A DNA stretch of 64,000 nt from Rhizoctonia solani. Its lineage: Eukaryota > Basidiomycota > Agaricomycetes > Cantharellales > Ceratobasidiaceae. The stretch lies in contig NC_057370.1 of the NCBI RefSeq assembly GCF_016906535.1, positions 1,054,001-1,118,000 of the forward strand, given 5' to 3'. The translations under genes were made by a program, and so were the position numbers. Shown here one piece after another: positions 11,237 to 19,701 of this stretch (positions within the stretch are counted from its first letter, which is position 1; each line of letters opens with the position of its first letter). Under the pieces are notes generated by a model. The model did not search any database and was not told the origin of the DNA. It saw nothing but the letters and a program-made list of their open reading frames with translations.

Positions 11237-11809
11237 TGTTATAACCTCCTAACATATACCATTAGAACCGCCCAAATTTTCTATTATTTTTAGTATTTTT
11301 TGCGGACTTAATATCTCATGTTTTTTTTGATCACGTGATTGCGGCGCTTATTTATGCCAAGATGCCGCGCTGAGATGCCGTGCCAAGGGCGCTTAGGAGA
11401 AATCCACGCTTCTGCGCAGTCTGCAGCATGCTTCTCTTTTCACATGTAGGCTTCTATTCACACACGCACAGACCACATGTAGTTAGTAGTATTGTCTATA
11501 TATACAGCAGGAAAATTGCTTGGAAAACCCAAGTCAATTTTACCTTGTCTCATATCCATTGAGGAGGCAACAGCCAGCTGAGTAGTCGGCCCCCCCAGAA
11601 GTTCTGCTGACGCATCACCCCTTACTTAACTCACCACACCTTCAGGCCTAAGGCCCCTCTGCGTTGCCAGTAGATAGTTAGTCGTTGCCATAAGCAACTA
11701 GTTAGTAGTAGATAGCCTTACGTAGTTAGATTGCATACTCCTGTGTAGTAATACGGCCACAAGCGCCTGCCTTCACCAGCGTGTACCCACCTTACAGTGG
11801 TGTACAACA
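11237..11809 (+). repeat. Element A 3' LTR
   Basis: 573-bp LTR beginning TGTTATAACC and ending GGTGTACAACA. TATATATA starts at 11497 and AAGTCAATTTTAC, the expected R start, at 11531, again 34 bases apart as in B and C. The palindromic core GATCACGTGAT lies at 11329-11339. Sequence right of 11809 belongs to element C. Confidence 0.93.
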
Positions 11810-12096
11810 TCTTGATTATGGGACTCAAGGTTGGCAATGAGATTTTTTTGCTCTTGAAGATCTGCCTTGTATATATTATTGAGGCGCTTGGCAAAGGACT
11901 TGTGGTGTTTAATATGGGCTATTGTTTGGACTAGCCCTGGTTCTTCAATACAAGCAATGTGTTCTTCAAGATTATTAATGCAACCAACTAGCACGTGATT
12001 GATGTTGTTGATGGTTTTTTTGAGGTAGAGATAGCAGGTGACAATGGAGTAGGGCCAAAAGATGGCAAAAAGGATAAGATCTAGAAAGTCAAACAC
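11810..12096 (-). pseudogene. Element C first ORF, unidentified, truncated by element A
   Basis: About 95 codons remain; the last dozen of the apparent 107-codon ORF come from A's LTR. The N-terminus is strongly hydrophobic (LDLILFAIFWPYSIVTCYLY, one probable membrane segment at about residues 4-24). It is followed by a helical, Lys/Glu/Asn-rich part that could form a coiled coil. It begins about 380 bp after the LTR, where gag is expected, but resembles no Gag I know and no zinc knuckle is in the visible part. Function unknown. Confidence 0.45.
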
Positions 12097-12463
12097 TAGG
12101 ATGCGTTCCCAATATAGATCAGTACTTGGTCAAATAGATAATCAACGGGTTTATAGTTCAAGCTACTAACTGTTTGCTTTCCCACTAGCGTTAAACAATC
12201 CTTTTACTAAAATCAACAGCTGTGTACAAGCGTGATATTAGTCAGGTTTTTTGTAAGCAGAGGTTCAGCTGACTAACAGCGTATGACTAAAGGTGCAGAC
12301 ACCTTGGTATGCGGACAATTGCTGGCAAAGGGCTATCCCGCGACCGTACTGGTACTTGTATTCCTGTCTTTGATTATTACACAGGGGCTACAATGTGATA
12401 CCATTTCGGGTTTTGGTGCTTATCTAAGCGCAGTTCTTGTTTGTTGACAAGAGTACAAGTATA

Positions 12464-12475
12464 AAGACTTGACCT
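12464..12475 (-). promoter_or_regulatory. Element C primer-binding site, self-priming type
   Basis: In sense AGGTCAAGTCTT, two bases inside the LTR. It is the reverse complement of AAGACTTGACCT inside the LTR (12712 down to 12701). That copy lies 34 bases after the start of TATATAAA (12746), the same spacing as in B, although the priming sequence itself is different. Confidence 0.7.
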
Positions 12476-12477
12476 AG

Positions 12478-12928
12478 TGTCACAACTAAGCTCAGACCTA
12501 TGATACAAGTAGGTTTAAAGTCCATGGCCCTATCACCAATGGACTATGAAGCAGGGTAGAGGGCCAACTGAGGGCCAAGGGGTATGAAGTAGGGTAGAGG
12601 GCAACAAGGCCTGGGTTATGGATTTCTTAGTAAGGTGCACTGATGGCCAACTAGGGGCCTGGGCAAGGGATAGGAGTAAGCTTAGGATGAATTGACAAAG
12701 AGGTCAAGTCTTGCTGTTTTAGCGGCAACTTGACCTGGTTTATATACATGAGAGAAGCCACATCAAAACCAACAGAACAAAACAACAAGTCATTTACAAT
12801 TTCACATCATATATCAAATATATCATGTGATCTTGATGAGTCATGAATATATACCAAGAAAGGAAAATGTCTTGGAAAAAAGGTAGAAAATAGTAGAAAA
12901 TCATGTCATGCCAATGAAGGTCATGACA
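12478..12928 (-). repeat. Element C 5' LTR
   Basis: 451-bp LTR in antisense; its ends form an inverted TGTCA...TGACA. In sense it begins TGTCATGACC and carries a TATA box at 12746-12739. An imperfect direct repeat (TATGAAG-C/T-AGGGTAGAGGGC) occurs twice near 12545-12592. It abuts the cut BTB gene at 12929. Confidence 0.75.
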
Positions 12929-13633
12929 GCAAGCCCAAGAAAGTGCCCACGTAGTGGGGCACCTCAGATGTCCCTTTGTCACATTGTCATGGCAAGATTG
13001 AGGCCAGCACTTGCCGCAGCTGAGGCCATAAAAGAAATCAACATCTTTGGGGAGCATTGGTCTACTCTTAAAGTGAAAGAGAATGTCAAAGAGGGCCTTT
13101 GATCTCATTGCTTGTAAGTTCATCATGCAAATCAATTTCAGCAAGGGATATGTGTGAACGTATTCTTGTAACTTGCTCAAGTCACAAAAGTTTGTTTTGC
13201 CAATGGCAGCAGTAACAAGGGGTGCAACTGCGCTCTTGGTCTTAGTGAGATTGAATTGCACTGCTAATTGGTATGTTTGTATAGGATCCAATGAGAGTGG
13301 TTTATGAGGAGAGCCATCCATAGCAACAAGTTTGTCAATGACCTCAAGAGCACCCCCAACATTGTACTTTTGGGTGATTAACAAGCAGATAGGAAGCTCA
13401 TCTAGGCTAATCGTAACCGGAAGTCTGTTGGGGTAAATAAACCAAAGCAAGTACAAGACATTGCTTGCGTTTTTGGTCAGCTGAACAGTGTCCTTCACAG
13501 TACTAGCGGTAAACATGTTGCTGAAAACGGAGGATGCAATTTTAAGAATGGTAGAGTGTACCACAAATTTGATGCCATTGTTGGACTGCAAAGTGAGATC
13601 TCCGCCACTTGGGGGCTTGAAAAGTGGTTGCAT
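12929..13633 (-). pseudogene. BTB/POZ-domain protein, 3' part removed by element C
   Basis: Third member of the local BTB family, about 235 codons left. The BTB fold is clear at the N-terminus (PPSGGDLTLQSNNG, FVVHSTILKIASSVFSNMF). BTB domains dimerise and often recruit cullin-3 ligases or transcription partners; the partner here is unknown. The retained part ends at WALSWAC, beside the first Cys pair (CGKC). In the two intact paralogues about 80 more residues with a second Cys pair follow. The apparent ORF continues to 12794, but everything left of 12929 is LTR sequence. Confidence 0.85.
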
Positions 13634-14282
13634 GGTATGATTTTCTTAGGATGAATTCAAAGTGAAAGGGATTGTCAATTGGGCTCTGGTCCAATAAAAT
13701 CTATAGTGTGGTGGCTTAATGATGCAGGGTTGGACCAAGATGCAACATGCATGGGTATGTAAGCAGTATTTTGCCACGCACATTGTATTGCCACTTGATC
13801 CGTACCAGATACATACCTGTAGTTGTTGTCATACAGTTGTGTCCCTCAGCTTGCAGCCTACTGATTGCCAGATATCTTGTCCGTACATGCACCAATTGCT
13901 TCTGGGGGCCCTGGAACAGACTCAGGCACCTCACGCGCACATTTTCTGGTAGATCCAAAGTTGATTAGTGGAGTGGCTGTTGAGAAATCCTGCAATCAGT
14001 AGGCTGCAAGCTGAGGGACACAACTGTACAACAGCTGTATAGTCAACGCGCAAGAATACAAAACTTGAATTCAGTCATTAAAGGTGTATACATTATGTAG
14101 AAAATAATGCACGTATATACAAAATAGCGCGCCCATTGAATTATTTCTACAACAATTCTATTGTACCACCCATATATTGAAACCAAACCACAGAGTATAT
14201 GTGGTACATAGGCTTACACAAGCAATTTCAAGTTTCAATTTGTTTTGTTGGTTCTAATCTATTTCAGTGAATAAAGAAACAT
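13634..14282. other. Interval between BTB genes with a small transposon
   Basis: It holds the promoter side of the truncated BTB gene, the MITE at 13834-14026 and the 3' flank of the next BTB gene. ORFs here of 73-80 codons overlap the MITE arms and look like chance frames. Confidence 0.6.
13834..14026. mobile_element. MITE-like element of Tc1/mariner type
   Basis: The two ends are perfect inverted repeats. Including the flanking TA, 37 bp match (13832-13868 against 13992-14028), leaving 35-bp terminal repeats starting CAGTTGTGTCCCTCAGC. A TA dinucleotide stands at each border, the target duplication of Tc1/mariner elements, and CAGT ends are common in that superfamily. The roughly 123-bp interior encodes no transposase, so it would need one in trans. 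Confidence 0.7.
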
Positions 14283-15257
14283 TCAGAGTGCATACACCAG
14301 TTTCAAGCGGGCTAATTGTATTTCCAGGATTCTCTTTATTCCCTGAGCCCATGCCTCAAAAGTTGAATTTTGCTGGTCAACCCGCTTGAAATCGCCCAAG
14401 CATCTTTGACAAACATCCCCCTTCTCTTGAAATTTTTTTAAGATTGCTGATTGGAATAGGTAATTGTATTTTTCGAGTGGTTTGGAGGAAGTGGCCAAGG
14501 TCTTGTATACAAGCCTCAACCAAGCAAGCGCCCACAAAGGCGGAGTTGATTTAAACGATTCTGACTTGTATTTATTGGTTTGACATGGGCTACAGGATAG
14601 CCCGTAGTACATATCGAAATTGGGCCTGGTTGGCTTAATGGGCGCCCAATCAAATCTAAGCAACACGTCTGAAAGTAACTTTGCTCGCATTGCTTGAATG
14701 TTCATCAGGCAAGCCAGTCCTAGCAAAGAATACTTTTGAGTAAGGTCCGCAATATTGTCTAGGTTGCAAAAGTCAACCCCTTTGGCCATGATAAGTGGTG
14801 CAGCCGCAGCTTTGGTCTTGGTCAGATTAAAGCGCAGAGCGAGTTGGTAAGCCTGTGCTGGATCGGAAGAAAGGAGTTTGTGTGCGGGAGTATTGATATC
14901 AAGCGAGATAAGTTCATCGATGATTTCGATAGCACCTCCCACACTATACTTTTGAACTACTGCCAGGCAACTGGCGATCATATCAGGGCCAATCATGAGT
15001 GGCAACTTATTGGGGTAGATGAACCGTAGTAGGTATGAAATTTTGTTTGCAGTCTTGGGAAGCTTGATTGTGTTCATTGTAGTACAAGAGACTATCATGT
15101 CTTCAAACACCGGCGACGTGAATTTAAGGATTGTTGAATGTACTAGGAAGTTGGTGCCATCCCTGGATCTCAATATTAGGTCTCTGCCACTTGGAGGTAC
15201 AAAAGGCGGCTTGACACTATTTATTTCTGTAGGTGCGTTTTGGGAAGGAAGAGGCAT
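14283..15257 (-). CDS. BTB/POZ-domain protein (paralogue 2)
   Basis: Single-exon gene of 324 codons. BTB/POZ domain at about residues 15-120 (PPSGRDLILRSRDGTNFLVH, FTSPVFEDMI, LLRFIYPNKLP), then a helical region with KYSVGGAIEIIDELIS. The C-terminal part has two Cys pairs, CSPC (about residue 225) and CQRC (about residue 290), possibly binding one metal ion. BTB domains mediate protein-protein assembly; the partner cannot be read from sequence. It stands in tandem with a truncated and an intact relative in the same orientation. The Met at 15257 precedes the conserved PPSGxD motif by about 20 residues. Confidence 0.8.
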   Translation of the reverse strand: MPLPSQNAPTEINSVKPPFVPPSGRDLILRSRDGTNFLVHSTILKFTSPVFEDMIVSCTTMNTIKLPKTANKISYLLRFIYPNKLPLMIGPDMIASCLAVVQKYSVGGAIEIIDELISLDINTPAHKLLSSDPAQAYQLALRFNLTKTKAAAAPLIMAKGVDFCNLDNIADLTQKYSLLGLACLMNIQAMRAKLLSDVLLRFDWAPIKPTRPNFDMYYGLSCSPCQTNKYKSESFKSTPPLWALAWLRLVYKTLATSSKPLEKYNYLFQSAILKKFQEKGDVCQRCLGDFKRVDQQNSTFEAWAQGIKRILEIQLARLKLVYAL

Positions 15258-15848
15258 TGTGGATATGGGGGTAGATTTTATGTGGACTACAGAGCTTGGG
15301 TTCAGTTGTGTCTTGGTTACAGTGCTAGCTGAGATCAGTTTTTATAGCCACTAGACCCACTCACGTGGCCAATATCACCGCCACCTGATGCAGATGATGT
15401 CTTGAATAGATCCCAACATAACGCCTCAACCACTTGGGCGAGTTAAAACGTAACTGGGTATTTACTCGTTCCTATCTCTGCCGCAAGACATCCATATATG
15501 CTCAGAGCAAGAAGGACATCAGCAACCAAAAGAGGCACAGGATGTGCTTGAAAACATTACACCGTACAGGAACCTTGTGGGAAACGTTTCACTGCTTGTT
15601 TGTCATTCCTCCTGGTCCATATGGTGTGCATGCGAATTAAATAGAAAGAGCGGAATTAATAAGTGAATAATCCAATACATACTACATATATCATATGACA
15701 GACAGCGCATATAACCGTATGTACAACCGTGATTAAAGTCCAAAACCTATCATTGAACCCCAACCAATGGAACAGAATAGCACAAACCCACTCAAAACTG
15801 ATATCCAACCCCTGTTTTCCTACTTGAACATTCAAAGATCAAAAGTCC
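15258..15848. other. Interval between BTB paralogues
   Basis: 591 bp with no supported gene; it holds the 5' region of one BTB gene and the 3' region of the next. The 68-codon plus-strand ORF at 15434 has no recognisable feature. Confidence 0.5.
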
Positions 15849-16829
15849 TCAAAGTGCATACACCAACTCCAGCTTTGCCAACTGCGCTTCCAAAACACTC
15901 TTTATCCCGCCGGCCCAACGATCAAACTTGGGCCCCTGAGACGGATAATCCGCATAATCAGACAAGCACTTTTGACACATATCTTCTCGCCCCTTGAACC
16001 TCTCAAAGACAGACGATTGGAACAGTTGGAGATCAGACATCGCAGCGATAGGTTCAGAAGAAACGAGCAAGGTCTCGTATACATGGCGGGTCCAAGCCAA
16101 CACCCACGAAGGCGGAATCTTCATGAACGTTTCTCTATTTTTCACGTTTCTGGACTGACAGTCCCCGCAGGAAAGATACCAGTACACCCCCTGGTCGGAC
16201 CCGGTCGGCTTGATAGGCTCGCTGTTATACTTGAACAGTACATCCGAAAGTACTTTTGCCCGCATAGCTTGGATGTTCATCAAGTAGACTAACCTGAGCG
16301 ACGAGTATTTTCGAGCAAGCTCCGCCACTTTGTCCAGATCGCAAAAGTCGACATGGTCGGAAGTGATAAGCGGTGCAGCTGCCACCCGAGTCTTGACGAG
16401 GTTAAATTGCCCTGCGAGTTGATGGATTCGTATCGGGTCGGACGAAAGGAGTTTGTGTGGGGGAGTGTTTAATACGATGAGTTCGTCGATGAGCTCGAGT
16501 GCACCTCCGACATCGTACTTTTGAACCACCGTCAAATAGACGGGTAGCGCATCAGGGTCAATGGTGAGCGGCAGCCTGTTCGGGTAGATAAATCGGAGCA
16601 GATAGGAGATGCCAATTGCATCTTCGGTGAGTTTGACAATGTCGTTTTGTGTCCCGGTGGCGATCATGTCGGCAAACACCGACGATGCGAGTTTGAGGTG
16701 TGTAGAGTGGACCAAGAACTCGATGTCATCGCTAGACTTTAGAATAATGTCTCCACCGCTTGGTGGTGTAAATAGTGATTGATTGTTGGTATTATTCCCG
16801 GGTATATTTAAGGTAGCCAAAGGTAACAT
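15849..16829 (-). CDS. BTB/POZ-domain protein (paralogue 3)
   Basis: Single-exon gene of 326 codons, homologous end to end with the gene at 14283-15257. BTB/POZ at about residues 18-125 (PPSGGDIILKSSDDIEFLVH, LASSVFADMI, LLRFIYPNRLP). The C-terminal region has CGDC and CQKC and the same closing motif as its neighbour (AQLAKLELVYAL against LQLARLKLVYAL style). The shared length and ending indicate both are complete and arose by tandem duplication. The role is probably assembly or adaptor-like; the target is unknown. Confidence 0.82.
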   Translation of the reverse strand: MLPLATLNIPGNNTNNQSLFTPPSGGDIILKSSDDIEFLVHSTHLKLASSVFADMIATGTQNDIVKLTEDAIGISYLLRFIYPNRLPLTIDPDALPVYLTVVQKYDVGGALELIDELIVLNTPPHKLLSSDPIRIHQLAGQFNLVKTRVAAAPLITSDHVDFCDLDKVAELARKYSSLRLVYLMNIQAMRAKVLSDVLFKYNSEPIKPTGSDQGVYWYLSCGDCQSRNVKNRETFMKIPPSWVLAWTRHVYETLLVSSEPIAAMSDLQLFQSSVFERFKGREDMCQKCLSDYADYPSQGPKFDRWAGGIKSVLEAQLAKLELVYAL

Positions 16830-17202
16830 TACTGTGTGTAGTGAGGAAGACTTGATTTAAGCGTGACAGAACTCTTAGGACCAATATCACAGTAGGTGCT
16901 TACCTCAGCATCATTACTCGACCAAATACCGTGTCCCAGGTGGGATTTGGACACTGGAAATTTGCAAGTTATTTACTAAAATATACCAGGCACGCACATC
17001 TCTTAGTGCACTTGGTCAACCTAAACAAAGAAAACTCTGGATCCTCATCATACTGTATGACATTAACACACAGTACACTACAGTATAAAATGGTCGAACA
17101 AAATCTATAATCATAAAATGTACACGTATCATATCCAAAGGTATTGAAAACAACAAACGTTTTGTATATATGGTCATCACCACCACCCTCCCTCCATCTC
17201 AA
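16830..17202. other. Interval between BTB gene and DUF2985 gene
   Basis: 373 bp, AT-rich, no gene seen. It contains the 5' region of the BTB gene and the 3' end of the DUF2985 gene, both on the minus strand. Confidence 0.5.
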
Positions 17203-19701
17203 CTACTGCCTTTTCTGGTCGAGCAATGGTAACTTGTCTGCGCCAACGACAGGGGTGACAGGCGCAGTCGACGTTCCTCCGTTCTCGCTGGGGTTACCAC
17301 CCTGGCGAGCTTTCCCAAGGCTGTTCTCGCTTTCTGTCATTTTCTCGCTATCTTCCATAGTTCCGTCCTCCGAGCTCAACGACCTCACACTCGTCGCTCG
17401 GGGTTCGCGCTCAACCAAACCCGGATGAGGGGATACACCCGAGACGACGGGTTGGGGCGCGGCGGGTACCAATACCGCCGGGTCCCGATTCGCAAGGTGG
17501 CCAATGGGCGTTCGGACGGCGTTTAGAGCGGCGTTTCCGACACTTCCGGCGGTACCGACGCTACCTCCTACTCCACTTGGGTTGACGGGTACGTTGTTGG
17601 AAGAATCAACGGCTTCCCCCGGTCGAGTGATTACCGCAAATTCTTCGCCGGTAGGCTGATCGTGTGCACTAGTGTATCCAGCGATTCCAACTCCCCGAGA
17701 CTCCATGTCGAGTGCCTCCCGTAGACGTTGTTCGACTTCTTTGACCTTCTTTGTTTGGTTTCCGCCTCGCCAGATGAGCACACCGGCCGCGATACCGCAG
17801 AGGAAAGAGGCAGGAATGAGTGTTCCGGTTGTCCATGCTGGGCGTTCGAAGCTGAAAAAGACAGATTGGTTGAAAGAAATTACAGGGCCGGTAGGGCGTA
17901 CCGGTTCAAGCCCCACATGCATCCACACAGCATACACTGGAAGACCGAGTTGAAGTCGATGAATAAACAAATAAACAGAGCCGTCTTGATTGGGAAGGCC
18001 TAAATGCGCTCCACTCGATCAGCATTGATAGAATCTGGCTGGATCTATCCAACCAACCTTGTGCGTCTCAGTCTCATGTGGCCGGTACCATGTCTGACTA
18101 GCCATGAATTTTTGTTGTTGGTAGTGTAGGTCTTTCTGCTGCCTATCGGACAAGACGTGCACATAGTTTGGGTTGTAGACTGGGTCTGGGAGGTCGTTTC
18201 CATCAATAAGCGCTGGCAACTTGGCATTGCGCCTAAGGCGTCTAGTAACTTGACGGTAGTGCCAGATTTTAGCAATTCCTATTTTAGGCGGGCTATACTT
18301 AGTATGTTGCGTCAGGTCAATGAATCATAATGAAGCGTACGGTATGTATCGATAACACGCCAAGGGATGAGTCCGACGCCAGTAACAGTGAAAAGAGCTA
18401 CTCCCGCGAATTTGTCAAGGTGATCGGAAGATGTTAGAAGCCAGAAGAACATAACCATGTGCTGGCCTACCGTTTTCGATTTGCGAACTAATCTCTACCC
18501 AGAAGCCTTGCCGGTCTTCATTATGGAGATTGATAATCTTGGCAAGGAAAATGACAATAGCAGCGCCCCAAAATGCTGCGCCCAACGTAAATATGTGTCA
18601 ATGAATATAAAGAGTGTCTGGGCACACCGCATAGAAATCCGTAAACAAAGGATATAAAGCCCATGGCTGAGATCCGATAGTTAATTGAAAAGGAAGGTAT
18701 GAGGTGGTGCAAGTCACTTACGGGTCTTGACATAGTCCCAAAACCCAGTGAGAGCGCGCTTAATCTTTCGTCGATTGGTGAGGACATCTTCAACATGCCG
18801 ATCGAGATTGTCCTTGGTAGCTTTGCCCTTCTCGGCAGTACCATCTTCTTCGGTAAGAGTGGGGAGCGTAACGACCGGTCGACGGTTGTAGATGGGGAGG
18901 TTGGGAATAATAATAGTATTGGAGACATTGGAGAGATTAGATACGGTCGAGATGTGATTGTCTGTGTGGATTCACCATGGCGTTTGATAAATGAGGTTTA
19001 GCGTTACCCCACGTGTATCAGGAACAGGACTCACCAATGACAGACAGATGCTCCACTACGTCGTCATGGTGGTGAAGTTCAGGCTCGGTCAATGTTGATC
19101 CTGGGGGTATGTGATCCCGCGAATGCAAGCTGAGAGCACTTCCAACGGCGCCACGCATATCCTCTGGCTCCATTACGAGATCCAACGATAACCCCTCCTG
19201 GCCATGGCTGACCACCGAGCCAGTTGCAATGACCGGTGACCTCTCCTTTCCTCCGCCAATATCTACGGGTGAAGCGGGCCTAGCGATTTCAGCGAGCGGC
19301 CGAGAATTTTGCCTTGGTCGAGAAACACTCGCTCGTCGAGCTTGGGTACAATACTGATGCACCACCGACGTCGGGCGATCTCGTTCCGCACCCCTCTGGC
19401 TCTCGCTCGTCAGCGCTCGGGGCCTAGCTTGGGCTCCATCATTGCGAGTCGGGGGTAATGGGTCAGGAGGATGAGTGCGTTGAAACAGTCCGGTCAGGCC
19501 CCTTCTTGGCTTGCCCCCAGAACGACCAGTGCTTTCCGGGAGGGCAGAATAGTCGGCCACGCTGCGTCTAACTCGTACTGAAGGCATAGCTGCGCTCGAT
19601 GGCTCAAGGTCGATCGAGTTTTGACGAGAGTGGGGCGAGTCCCGGACGCGGTCGAGTACAAGTCGCAACCCGTTCATTTCAAATTCGCTCCGCCTGATCA
19701 A
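17203..19701 (-). CDS. DUF2985-type integral membrane protein
   Basis: Multi-exon gene. Exon 1 (19701 to about 19033) encodes a long Ser/Arg/Pro-rich, probably disordered tail. After a GTGAGT intron comes DNHISTVSNLS, then RRKIKRALTGFWDYVKT, a membrane stretch (MGFISFVYGFLCAFWGAAIV), QGFWVEISSQ, FTVTGVGLIPWRVIDTY, DGNDLPDPVYNPNYVHVLS, QTWYRPHETETHKAFPI, and a last membrane region (RPAWTTGTLIPASFLCGIAA) before a Lys-rich tail. These motifs are those I recall for fungal DUF2985 membrane proteins, whose role is unknown. Several short introns separate the pieces; boundaries at 18230-18460 are the least certain. The stop is at 17203-17205. The start at 19701 is the first Met of the open frame. Confidence 0.75.

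Larger units (their letters stand above)
1..11809 (+). mobile_element. Element A: Ty3-type chromodomain LTR retrotransposon, split by element B
   Basis: Plus-strand Ty3/gypsy chromovirus. Visible parts are leader (1 to about 326), gag (327-1560), pol 5' part (1557-4235), then after the 6.25-kb element B insertion pol 3' part (10486-11225), polypurine tract and 3' LTR (11237-11809). The leader aligns by eye with the reverse complement of B's leader (about 9600-9830), so the 5' LTR should lie just left of base 1. Two lesions are seen: a deletion of about 11 bp in gag and the insertion of B. A and B are related but distinct subfamilies; their LTRs differ in length (573 against 561 bp) and at many positions. 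The element is non-autonomous as it stands. Confidence 0.9.
11810..12928 (-). mobile_element. Element C: 5' end of a third LTR retrotransposon, cut by element A
   Basis: Minus-strand 5' LTR (12478-12928), primer-binding site (12464-12475), a leader with scattered similarity to that of element B (for example TCAGCTGACTAA and GGTATGCGG), then the start of an ORF running into A at 11810. The rest of C should lie left of the window, beyond A's 5' LTR. This is a different family from A and B: the LTR is only about 451 bp and the first ORF does not resemble their Gag. Confidence 0.75.

Noticed and set aside
12794..12928. C-terminal 45 codons of the first BTB ORF
   Set aside because: This sequence is the LTR of element C; the resemblance to paralogues stops at 12929.
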